DNA from: an uncultured Spirochaetales bacterium
Lineage (GTDB): Bacteria; UBP6; UBA1177
DNA: 14,274 bases
Assembly: GCA_902780365.1 (NCBI GenBank)
Contig: CACZFE010000044.1
Location: 1 to 14,274, forward strand
Direction: 5' to 3'
How positions within the stretch are numbered: the first letter of the stretch is position 1; each line of letters opens with the position of its first letter. The notes beneath the pieces are model-generated. The model was not told where the DNA came from. It did no database searches and worked only from the letters and a program-made list of their open reading frames with translations. The position numbers and the translations under genes were made by a program. Shown piece by piece: positions 7,757 through 13,960 of the stretch.

Positions 7757-7781
7757 AAAAAAAAACCACAGAAATCAGCGG
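7757..7781 (-). terminator. Weak possible terminator after the WCEPC thioredoxin lipoprotein
   Basis: On the minus strand CCGC and GTGG can form a four-pair stem with one G-U pair around the stop codon, followed at once by nine T (7765-7757). The T-run and position at the operon end favour termination; the stem is short. Confidence 0.35.
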
Positions 7782-8308
7782 GAAAGCAGGGCTTCGAGCT
7801 CACGCTTCAAAGCCTCTTCATCACCGGGATTGTATCCGCTGTGGCGGGAAACAACCTCTCCGTTTTTGTCAACAATCATCAGATACGGAACAGAATCTCC
7901 CCCAGGAATTATCGAGCCGACTGTATTTCCGCTCGGATCAACAAGTATCGGGAATGGCAGAGCCGCCTCTGCAGCGAACTCGTTGACTTTGTCGATCATC
8001 TCTTCAGTATCGGTTGAAATTCCGACAAATTCGACTGAATCCGAAAAAGCGGGATAGATTTCTGCAAGTTTTTTGAGTTCCTGCTTGCACGGCTCGCACC
8101 ATGTTGCCCAGAAAGCTGCAACAAGATGCTTTTTTCCGCGGATATCTTCAAACGAGAACATCCCGCCGTCCACTTTTTCCAGATTGATTGAAAAACCTGA
8201 CGATTCCTGCGTTTTCGCCGCAGCAGCCCCGTCTTCGGATTTCGGAGAAGCAGTTCCGCACGAAACAAAAAAGAGGAGCGATAAAGTAAGTATAAATATC
8301 TTTTTCAT
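7775..8308 (-). CDS. TlpA-like thioredoxin-fold lipoprotein (WCEPC)
   Basis: This is a 177-residue predicted lipoprotein: MKKIF, hydrophobic segment, FVS then Cys17, a short Ala/Ser/Glu linker to about residue 37, then a TlpA/ResA-type thioredoxin domain. The active site is Trp70-Cys71-Glu-Pro-Cys74 in FWATWCEPCKQELKKL. The later VPYLMIVDKNGEVV carries the expected cis-proline. Such proteins act outside the cytoplasmic membrane as thiol-disulfide reductants, for example in cytochrome maturation or envelope protein repair; the substrate here is unknown. The ATG at 8308 lies two bases after the stop of the preceding thioredoxin-like gene, suggesting translational coupling. A TTG two codons earlier overlaps that stop and is not preferred. 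It is the last gene of the lipid kinase/PP2C operon. Confidence 0.9.
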   Translation of the reverse strand: MKKIFILTLSLLFFVSCGTASPKSEDGAAAAKTQESSGFSINLEKVDGGMFSFEDIRGKKHLVAAFWATWCEPCKQELKKLAEIYPAFSDSVEFVGISTDTEEMIDKVNEFAAEAALPFPILVDPSGNTVGSIIPGGDSVPYLMIVDKNGEVVSRHSGYNPGDEEALKRELEALLSR

Positions 8309-8310
8309 AA

Positions 8311-9096
8311 TCAAAGCTCGTCAAGCAGTGCTTCTATTTCAGTTTGCGCAGGCCCGATCATACCTTCGCCCCAGCCCTCACCGAACTCAATGACCTCCAT
8401 GGTCGATGCATCAATGAAAAGCCATGTGGGATAAGCTGCGCCGCCCATAACGGAACCTGCTCCGGAAGTGAACTTTTTAAACACTTTCTGCTCTTCCTTT
8501 CTGAGATATCCGTAAAGCTCGAAGTCTCCTGTTTCCGGGAATTCCGAAATGTAAAGATCCTTTGTTTCCGCAAGTTTGCCAGGTTCAAGTTCAGGCTGAG
8601 GACCTGCAAGCAGACCATTGAAAACAAGAATTATCTTGAGTCCGCGCTTTTTGTATTCCGGCGAGTTTATCTCAAGAAGATCCTCTTTGAGTATGTGGCA
8701 CGGACCGCAGTCATAAGCTGTGAAAATAAGCCAGATCAGCTTGCTCTCAGGGTTATTCGGCTGATACCATTCGGCAAATTTGTGTTTGACATCGAGGTCG
8801 TCATAAATCGTTATATTCTGCGCGATGTCGCCTTCCTTGTTCGAAGTTGCGGTAACTTCAGGGTAAGGAAGATTTTCCGGATCGGTGGAATCTTCAGTTT
8901 CTTCATCCGTAACTTCTTCATCCGTAACTTCAGAATCAGTTGTTTCTGAATCGGCCGTTTCCTCATCTGTCTCGGAATCATTTGTCTCGGAATCGTTTGT
9001 TTCATCTCCTGAATCCTTTTCGCCATTGGAACCGCCGCATGAAACGAAGAAAAACATAGCACAAAGCAATGCGATTGAAATCATGAATTTTTTCAT
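8311..9096 (-). CDS. Thioredoxin-fold lipoprotein (CGPC) with acidic repeat linker
   Basis: The 261-residue product starts MKKF and has a lipoprotein signal ending FVS then Cys20. Residues about 23-75 are a low-complexity Asp/Glu/Ser/Thr linker built from repeats such as DSETN and TDEEV. A thioredoxin-fold domain follows, with active site Cys130-Gly-Pro-Cys133 in FTAYDCGPCHILKED and a probable cis-proline in AAYPTWLFID. The linker would hold the redox domain away from the membrane. I chose ATG 9096 because GGAG lies 6 bases upstream; the frame extends to a TTG at 9120, inside the PP2C stop region. It starts 13 bases after the PP2C gene. A second redox lipoprotein follows immediately, so the two may act on related substrates (inference). 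Confidence 0.88.
   Translation of the reverse strand: MKKFMISIALLCAMFFFVSCGGSNGEKDSGDETNDSETNDSETDEETADSETTDSEVTDEEVTDEETEDSTDPENLPYPEVTATSNKEGDIAQNITIYDDLDVKHKFAEWYQPNNPESKLIWLIFTAYDCGPCHILKEDLLEINSPEYKKRGLKIILVFNGLLAGPQPELEPGKLAETKDLYISEFPETGDFELYGYLRKEEQKVFKKFTSGAGSVMGGAAYPTWLFIDASTMEVIEFGEGWGEGMIGPAQTEIEALLDEL
8901..9000 (-). repeat. 15-bp coding repeats in the acidic linker
   Basis: The linker DNA contains an exact 15-base tandem duplication (8901-8915 and 8916-8930, CTTCATCCGTAACTT on the plus strand) and a second 15-base tandem pair with one mismatch (8971-8985 and 8986-9000, CTCGGAATCATTTGT and CTCGGAATCGTTTGT). The period is five codons, so copy changes keep the reading frame. Confidence 0.85.
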
Positions 9097-9109
9097 AAAG
9101 ATCTCCATA

Positions 9110-9877
9110 TTAAGGTTCAACTTTAACCAGAATAACCGTTATATTGTCCTTGCCGCCGTTGGCATTCGCCATATCGACGAGTTGTTTCGTCATCTCTTCC
9201 AGAGGAATCCCGCTGGCGAGGACCGCTTCCATGTCACTGTCGGGAACCATATCGGAAAGTCCGTCAGAGCAAAGAAGGTAGATTTCACCGGCCATTGCCA
9301 CGCGTTTCTGAATATCGACAAGAACGTTGTCCTTCATGCCGAGAGCACGCATTATCACGTTTTTGTGCGGAAAATTTTTTGCCTGTTCCTTCGTGATCTG
9401 CCCCGCCTTGATGTATTCGTTGACAAGCGAGTGGTCTTCCGAGACCTGAACAAGTTCGCCTTCGTAAAAACAGTAGCAGCGGCTGTCTCCGACATGAGCC
9501 ACATAAAGCTCATCGCTGCCGTCTTCAGCTATTATCGAAACAACAGTCGTTCCCATTCCGCTGCAGGCCGCGTCTTCCGAAGACTGCTTGAAAATGCGCT
9601 TGTTTGCGAACTTTATCCCGACCATGAGCTTGTTCGCGTCAAGAGCGAGCGTCGGATCAAGTTTGTAAGGCCATGTCATATCGTCATCAGCTTCTGATGC
9701 GTGGAAAAATTCGGCAATCGTGTCAATAGCGATTTTTGACGCAACCTCACCGGCATTGTGACCGCCCATACCGTCAGCGACAACAAAAACACCTTCTTTT
9801 TCAAGAATGACATAGCTGTCTTCGTTAAGCTCCCTTTTCATACCGGGATGCGTTTTTGCAGCACTCTTATAATGCAT
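9110..9877 (-). CDS. PP2C-family Ser/Thr protein phosphatase
   Basis: The 255-residue protein is a complete single-domain PP2C (PPM) metal-dependent phosphatase, the cytoplasmic type that reverses Ser/Thr kinase action (Stp/PrpC group). Motifs in order: N18-E-D20, VADGMGGHNAGEVAS (metal Asp35), SGMGTTVV, VAHVGDSRCY, SEDHSLVNEYIKAG, VIMRALGM, LLCSDGLSD (metal Asp205), and GGKDNITVILV (Asp244). All metal-binding acidic residues appear present, so it should be active. There is no membrane segment. The start lies four bases after the lipid kinase stop, with GGAG 7-8 bases upstream inside that gene. No cognate Ser/Thr kinase is visible in the window. The neighbours suggest a role in envelope or redox signalling, which is inference. 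Confidence 0.95.
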   Translation of the reverse strand: MHYKSAAKTHPGMKRELNEDSYVILEKEGVFVVADGMGGHNAGEVASKIAIDTIAEFFHASEADDDMTWPYKLDPTLALDANKLMVGIKFANKRIFKQSSEDAACSGMGTTVVSIIAEDGSDELYVAHVGDSRCYCFYEGELVQVSEDHSLVNEYIKAGQITKEQAKNFPHKNVIMRALGMKDNVLVDIQKRVAMAGEIYLLCSDGLSDMVPDSDMEAVLASGIPLEEMTKQLVDMANANGGKDNITVILVKVEP

Positions 9878-9881
9878 TTTT

Positions 9882-10805
9882 TCACTCCGTAACTAAGTCC
9901 AGCAAAGGTCCTGTTTCGACTACAAGTTTCCCTGACGACGAGTACATATCGCCGTCCAATGTATATCTGAACGATTTTTCTCCGTTTATAAAAAAGCAGC
10001 TTCCCACCGTATCATCGACGACATCAGGCGGCACAGAGCGGCCGAGCCATACTCTTGCGACCTGAGGCACGATTCTCGCCTTGTCACGGAACGCTATCAT
10101 CTGGGCTTTTTTCGGATCGACCTTAGCCCTGAAAGTGAGATCCATCCCAAGTCCTACCGAAGGAAGAGTTGTGATCAGAAAAGCCAGATAAGGCGCTCTG
10201 CCGAACGAGAAACCGTCGGCATTGAGTTCCTGCCATGTAGGTTTGAAGAACTCGGCGGCCAGTTTTCCGTGGACAAGCATCGAACCCGCCATCGCAAGCA
10301 CCGATTTAGCCGCAACAAGCGGGGACGGATTGCTGCTTTTGTGATAAAGATCCATGAAAGTGCAGACCGCGCCGCTTCCGAAAATAAAGCCGTAACGCTC
10401 GTTCACTTTGAGAAGCGAAATCTGTCTGCAGTTAAGTTCCCTTTCTTTATATGCCTTGACAACGCGCCTGAAAATCGAGACAGTGTTGCCTTTCAGCCTG
10501 AGGTTCGTCGCGGTCATGTTCATCGTTCCGCCTTTGAGGATCGCGATCTTCGGCAGTTTTTCGCTACCATAGATTTTCATCATCGAAGTAAGGGCTACAT
10601 GGACAGTTCCGTCGCCGCCGTTTATTGCTATGACATCGACTTTTTTCTGCTTGAAATGCTCCATCGCGGCATCCATTTTCTCAAATGAATCCGGCAGTCT
10701 GACAAGATCCTTGTCGGGAGCGCACTCTATCAGTTTCTGCAATCTGTCAGGATGTTTTCTGTTCTTTTTTGAATAAGGATTTGAAACGAGACCGATCCCC
10801 GGCAT
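9882..10805 (-). CDS. Diacylglycerol kinase-like lipid kinase (DagK/YegS family)
   Basis: The 307-residue protein carries the DAGK catalytic-domain nucleotide motif ING-GDGTVH (Gly63-His69) and the following LKGGTMN (about 90-96), diagnostic of the DagK/LCB5/YegS superfamily. The N-terminal GLVSNPYSKK matches the usual NPxSG-like opening, and the C-terminal TLDGDMY matches the conserved DGE/DGD region. It should phosphorylate a lipid hydroxyl (diacylglycerol or similar) at the inner membrane face using ATP; the true lipid substrate cannot be read from sequence. The start has GAGGTG four bases upstream. A perfect-consensus promoter lies 28-56 bases ahead, making this the first gene of the operon with PP2C and two thioredoxin-fold lipoproteins. 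Confidence 0.9.
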   Translation of the reverse strand: MPGIGLVSNPYSKKNRKHPDRLQKLIECAPDKDLVRLPDSFEKMDAAMEHFKQKKVDVIAINGGDGTVHVALTSMMKIYGSEKLPKIAILKGGTMNMTATNLRLKGNTVSIFRRVVKAYKERELNCRQISLLKVNERYGFIFGSGAVCTFMDLYHKSSNPSPLVAAKSVLAMAGSMLVHGKLAAEFFKPTWQELNADGFSFGRAPYLAFLITTLPSVGLGMDLTFRAKVDPKKAQMIAFRDKARIVPQVARVWLGRSVPPDVVDDTVGSCFFINGEKSFRYTLDGDMYSSSGKLVVETGPLLDLVTE

Positions 10806-10833
10806 AAAACACCTCTAAAAAAACAAACGAAAA

Positions 10834-10861
10834 ATTATAATAGCAACGATTTTTTTGTCAA
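10834..10861 (-). promoter_or_regulatory. Perfect-consensus sigma70-type promoter for the lipid kinase operon
   Basis: On the minus strand TTGACA (10861-10856) and TATAAT (10839-10834) match the consensus at all 12 positions with a 16-base spacer. Initiation would fall near 10827, giving a leader of about 22 bases before the kinase ATG. A pentamer inverted repeat (AACGA and TCGTT, near 10845-10871) overlaps the -35 and could be an operator, weakly supported. Confidence 0.85.
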
Positions 10862-10874
10862 AATTGTCGTTCCA

Positions 10875-10969
10875 CCGCCGCCGCATGATCTTTGTCGATA
10901 TTTCGATATATCGATATTTCGAAATTTCGACGGCGGCGTATCGACATTTCGATACAAGATTGGCGGCGG
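10875..10969. repeat. Compound GC-clamped palindromic repeat after buk
   Basis: Three GC-rich arms on the plus strand, CCGCCGCCG (10875-10883), CGGCGGCG (10931-10938) and GGCGGCGG (10962-10969), enclose AT-rich cores made of nested TCGATAT-type palindromes. The first arm is complementary to either of the others. The second core holds a perfect 7-bp hairpin GTATCGA, loop CATT, TCGATAC (10938-10955). It abuts the buk stop codon and ends 13 bases before the -35 of the next operon. There is no T-run, so it is not a classical terminator. It shares its layout and short words with the element at 13317-13380. Confidence 0.8.
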
Positions 10970-11989
10970 CTAATAATTCTTGGCTTTTTCAACACCGTCA
11001 ACGACTCTGAAAGCGCCTTCAGCAAGCGCCGCGAGCTCGTCTTCGCCCGGATAAACGAAAAATTCTGCCATCCAGCCTGTGTATTCCTTGAGATCTTCGA
11101 CGAATTTCTTGAAGTATGCACATCCGCCGGTGACGATGATTCCGTCTATTTTTCCTTTAAGAGCAGCGGCATACGCGCCGATTTCTTTGGCGACCTGATA
11201 TTCGAAAGCGTCGAAAACTCTGAGAGTTTCGGGGTCTCCTGCTTTTACCTGATTTTCGATGTCGCGGAAATCTTCTGTCCCTATGTATGCCTTGAATCCG
11301 CTTTCCCTCGAGAAAATGCGGATAACTTCCTCTTTCGGCATCGAATAGCACATATTTATGATTCCGATGAGCGGCATCGCTCCTGCTCTGTTCATGCTGA
11401 AAGGTCCCATTCCGAGAAGTCCGTCGTTTACGTCAACGACTTTTCCCCCTTCGAGCGCCGCGATCGAGATCCCGCCTCCCAAATGAGCGACGACGTAGTT
11501 CGCTTTATAGAAATCCTTTCCCTGCTTTTCGGCGATTTTTCTTGCAACAGCCTTGATGTTGAGCGCGTGAACGCGGCAGATCCTCGTGATTCCCGGAAGT
11601 CCGCTGAGACGCGCTTTGTCCCACATGTTGTCGGTCGTTACGGGGTCAACGATGTAACTTTCCTTGAGTCCGAAATCCTTCGCCAGCTGATCGGCAATTA
11701 TTCCGCCGAGATTGGAAGCGTGGTTCGCGAATTTGCAGCTCATAAGGTCGTCCAGAAGCGCCTGATTGACAAGATAAGTGCCGCCTTCAAGCGGTTTTAC
11801 CGGGCCGCCTCTGCCGACAGACGCGACGACCTGAAAGCCTTTTTCGGCAACGACTTTGTCAACCGTCGCGAGTTCTTCCTGCGGATGTCTCACAGTTTCT
11901 TCATAAAGCGAACCTTCGCGGCTGAATACTGCGAATTTTGTTGAGGTCGAGCCTGGGTTTACAACGATTGCGACTTCCGTTTTTGTCAT
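10970..11989 (-). CDS. buk: Butyrate kinase
   Basis: This enzyme transfers the phosphate of butyryl phosphate (or isobutyryl/isovaleryl phosphate) to ADP, yielding ATP and the free acid; it is cytoplasmic. The 339 residues belong to the acetokinase/ASKHA family: the nucleotide motif VVNPGSTSTKFAVF at the N-terminus, VAHLGGGISIAAL and MGPFSMNRAGAMPL in the middle, and IIVTGGCAY near the C-terminus, with the FFVYPGEDELAALAEGA ending typical of butyrate rather than acetate kinases. Start ATG 11989 has GGAGAG about 6 bases upstream; the longer reading from 12001 (MERK) includes that site. It begins 13 bases after the DUF493-like gene and completes the Ptb-Buk pathway with ptb. The stop codon directly abuts a palindromic repeat. 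Confidence 0.95.
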   Translation of the reverse strand: MTKTEVAIVVNPGSTSTKFAVFSREGSLYEETVRHPQEELATVDKVVAEKGFQVVASVGRGGPVKPLEGGTYLVNQALLDDLMSCKFANHASNLGGIIADQLAKDFGLKESYIVDPVTTDNMWDKARLSGLPGITRICRVHALNIKAVARKIAEKQGKDFYKANYVVAHLGGGISIAALEGGKVVDVNDGLLGMGPFSMNRAGAMPLIGIINMCYSMPKEEVIRIFSRESGFKAYIGTEDFRDIENQVKAGDPETLRVFDAFEYQVAKEIGAYAAALKGKIDGIIVTGGCAYFKKFVEDLKEYTGWMAEFFVYPGEDELAALAEGAFRVVDGVEKAKNY

Positions 11990-12002
11990 TTTTCTCTCCA
12001 TA

Positions 12003-12272
12003 TTAAATTGCGAATTTTACATCCGGATGGGCTTTCAAAGCCTCGTAAAGAGCGTGCATCTTCTCTTTGTTTTCAACATAAACAGGAACTGTGTAGGAAG
12101 TGTATTTTCCGGCGGAACTTTTGTTTTCGGTCACCTTTCCTCTGAGCGGGATCTCTGTCTTTGCAAGGATATCCATCAGATCCGCAACATTTCTGCCGGT
12201 TTCCTCTTTTGAATGCATGACCACTTTCAAATGGATCAGGACCGGATATTTTACTTCGTGCTGCGCTGTCAT
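12003..12272 (-). CDS. DUF493/YbeD-like small protein
   Basis: The 89-residue protein resembles the DUF493 (YbeD) family: a first beta-strand PVLIHLKVV, a helix over residues about 20-36, then GKYTSYTVPVYVENKEKMHALYEALKAHPDVKFAI, matching the YbeD pattern GxYxS...LYEEL...V. Known members have a small ACT-like alpha/beta fold, and their function is poorly defined. No catalytic residues are evident. It starts three bases after the ptb stop and ends 13 bases before buk, with only a weak ribosome binding site, so it probably depends on coupling to ptb. Its location between the two butyrate enzymes is unusual and could point to a regulatory or chaperone role, which is inference. Confidence 0.8.
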   Translation of the reverse strand: MTAQHEVKYPVLIHLKVVMHSKEETGRNVADLMDILAKTEIPLRGKVTENKSSAGKYTSYTVPVYVENKEKMHALYEALKAHPDVKFAI

Positions 12273-12275
12273 GGT

Positions 12276-13199
12276 CTAACTGTGAGCGTTTACGGTGATT
12301 CCGAGAACGAGCGAATTGATCTTCGCCCTTGCGTCGTCGGCACGCGAACTCAGAAGAACGGGAACTTTTGCACCTACGATGACGTGCCCTGTCTGAGCGC
12401 CGCCCCAGTAGTGGACGAGCTTGCCGAGAACATTTCCGCTTTCGATGTTCGGGAAAATGAGGATGTCGGCGCATCCAGCCATGACGGAGTTGATCCCTTT
12501 GACTTTTGCAGCGTATTCAGAAATTACGTTGTCGATCGCATACGGACCTTCAAGGTAAGCGTCGATGTCGTCAAGCTCGCCTTCAGCCTTCATTCTCTGG
12601 ATCTCTGCCGCGTCAACGGTGGACTGGATCTTCGGAGAAACAGTTTCGATCGCCGAAATGTATGCGACTCTCGGTTTTTCAAAGCCGAGTCTGTGGAAAA
12701 CCTGGACTGCGCCGCGGGTCATCTCGATCTTCTGCTCAAGAGTCGGAAGCGGGATTATGCCGCCGTCCATAAGGCCGACAAGACGCTTTTCTCCGCCTTT
12801 TGAAAGCGGATCTTCGTAAATAAGGATGTCGCTGACTACTGCAGCTGCCTTGAGACCGTTCTCCTTTCTGAAAACGGCTTTCATGATCTGCGCAGTCTCG
12901 ACGCTTCCCTTGAGAAGGATCTGGACTTTGCCTTCAGCCGCCCAGTCAGCAGCTTTCGAGCAGCTTTCAACGTTGTCTGCACATGGAACTATCTCGACTT
13001 TACCTTCAAGAACAGTCCCTTCGATGAGGTGATTTATCTTTTCTGCGTTTCCGAAAAGAACCGGAACCGCCAGATTTTCGGTGACCATATCTATTGCAGC
13101 TTCGACTGCTACCGGTTTATCGGCACCGACAACGGCAACGACCTGCTTCTTTTCCATTTTCTTAACAAAATCAATCATTTCATCAAAACTTCTGAACAT
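12276..13199 (-). CDS. ptb: Phosphate butyryltransferase
   Basis: This enzyme converts butyryl-CoA plus phosphate into butyryl phosphate and CoA, feeding butyrate kinase. The 307 residues match the phosphate acetyl/butyryl transferase family in its short (Ptb) form. Visible features include VVAVVGADKPVAVEAA at the N-terminus, LLKGSVETAQIMKAV, KRLVGLMDGGIIPLPTLEQK, then YLEGPYAIDNVIS and the conserved ending ADILIFPNIESGNVLGKLVHYWGGAQTG, followed by VPVLLSSRAD. The start has AGGAGG 5 bases upstream. It heads the operon with the DUF493-like gene and buk. No convincing promoter was found in the roughly 120 bases between this gene and the upstream palindrome. The substrate could also be a branched-chain acyl-CoA. 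Confidence 0.95.
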   Translation of the reverse strand: MFRSFDEMIDFVKKMEKKQVVAVVGADKPVAVEAAIDMVTENLAVPVLFGNAEKINHLIEGTVLEGKVEIVPCADNVESCSKAADWAAEGKVQILLKGSVETAQIMKAVFRKENGLKAAAVVSDILIYEDPLSKGGEKRLVGLMDGGIIPLPTLEQKIEMTRGAVQVFHRLGFEKPRVAYISAIETVSPKIQSTVDAAEIQRMKAEGELDDIDAYLEGPYAIDNVISEYAAKVKGINSVMAGCADILIFPNIESGNVLGKLVHYWGGAQTGHVIVGAKVPVLLSSRADDARAKINSLVLGITVNAHS

Positions 13200-13316
13200 A
13201 CTGTCCTCCTTGGATTAAAATAACAATCAAAAGAATCGGGCAATAGTTGCATTTTAAAGGAGTTAAATCAAGAAAATTGAAATCGAGAAGAACGATCCCC
13301 ATCGATAAAAACGATT

Positions 13317-13380
13317 CGCCGCCCTGTGTCGACATTCCGTTATATCGGTATAACGTTATAACGAAAAAGATTTGGCGGCG
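13317..13380. repeat. GC-clamped palindromic repeat upstream of ptb
   Basis: CGCCGCC (13317-13323) and GGCGGCG (13374-13380) are perfect inverted arms around an AT-rich core. The core has a perfect hairpin CGTTATA, loop TCGG, TATAACG (13338-13355) overlapping a second palindrome CGTTATAACG (13354-13363). Read on the minus strand it shares CGCCGCC-AA(A)TCTT and AATGTCGA with the element at 10931-10969. It lies between tRNA-Asp and ptb. The rest of 13200-13443 contains no gene; the stretch after tRNA-Asp is T-rich on the transcribed strand and may end tRNA transcription. Confidence 0.8.
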
Positions 13381-13443
13381 TCGAATAAAACGACATCAGC
13401 GTCAAAAACAAAATCAAAAAACTTTTGGGAAAAACAAAAAAGA

Positions 13444-13520
<77 letters not shown>

Positions 13521-13538
13521 GTCTCGATTGTGAAAGAA

Positions 13539-13614
13539 TGGTAGGCGCTGCAGGGTTCGAACCTGCGACCACCGGCTTGTAAGGCCGATGCTCTCCCAGC
13601 TGAGCTAAGCGCCC
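13539..13614 (-). tRNA. tRNA-Val (anticodon UAC)
   Basis: A full cloverleaf folds on the minus strand: acceptor GGGCGCT with AGCGCCT (one G-U pair at the end), D stem GCTC/GAGC, anticodon stem TCGGC/GCCGG with loop CTTACAA (anticodon TAC), and T arm GCAGG-TTCGAAC-CCTGC. Discriminator A and CCA are encoded. It is the first tRNA after the promoter. Confidence 0.97.
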
Positions 13615-13627
13615 ATCAGCGGCAGGT

Positions 13628-13655
13628 AATATAGCCGAAATCGTTTTAAAGTCAA
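13628..13655 (-). promoter_or_regulatory. Promoter of the tRNA-Val/tRNA-Asp pair
   Basis: On the minus strand TTGACT (13655-13650) and TATATT (13633-13628) each match five of six sigma70 consensus positions, with a 16-base spacer. The tRNA-Val 5' end lies 13 bases after the -10, so the primary transcript would start only a few bases ahead of the mature tRNA. Confidence 0.8.
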
Positions 13656-13699
13656 ATAAAAAATGAAAATTTTTGACAGAAGAAGATAATTAACTGAAT

Positions 13700-13948
13700 T
13701 TATTTGAAAAAATCAGACAAATCAAGCGGCGGGAGCTCACCTTTTTTTTCTACCAGATAAGCTCTCGTCTTTTCAAGAGCCGCACTGACATCTTCAGGAA
13801 GACCGGAAGTACAGAAGGCCTCGATCTCATCACGCAGAGTGTTGTATTTTTTCGCCAGCAGCTCCCATTCGAAAGCACTTTTGCACAGCATGATCCGAAC
13901 GTCGATGTCGCTGAGCGATTTCATAAGGATCTTAATATCTTGAAGCAT
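13700..13948 (-). CDS. Small hypothetical protein (82 aa)
   Basis: I do not recognise this protein. It is predicted mainly helical (MLQDIKILMKSL, then EWELLAKKYNTLRDEIEAF and DVSAALEKTRAYLVEKK) with a short Pro/Leu/Asp C-terminal tail ending DLSDFFK. There is no signal peptide or membrane segment; it contains two cysteines. The start lies 12 bases after the upstream gene's stop, with only a weak purine-rich site (GGGG about 8 bases ahead), suggesting coupling. Its codon use looks like that of neighbouring genes. The tRNA promoter begins 45 bases after its stop, with no evident terminator between. Confidence 0.6.
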   Translation of the reverse strand: MLQDIKILMKSLSDIDVRIMLCKSAFEWELLAKKYNTLRDEIEAFCTSGLPEDVSAALEKTRAYLVEKKGELPPLDLSDFFK

Positions 13949-13960
13949 CTTCGACCCCGC

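Noticed and set aside
8885..9697. 270-codon plus-strand open frame with a Ser/Val-rich start
   Set aside because: It is the antisense reading of the acidic linker repeats and the PP2C gene.
10875..10969. Classical intrinsic terminator for buk
   Set aside because: The stems are strong, but neither orientation has a T-run directly after the hairpin, so I record it as a repeat rather than a terminator.
10892..11944. 350-codon open frame on the plus strand opposite buk
   Set aside because: It lies antisense to a certain butyrate kinase and runs through the palindromic repeat, and its translation has no domain-like pattern.
13317..13380. CRISPR repeat interpretation of the palindromic elements
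   Set aside because: There is no regular array of identical repeats and spacers, and no cas gene is nearby. The units are separate, divergent palindromes.
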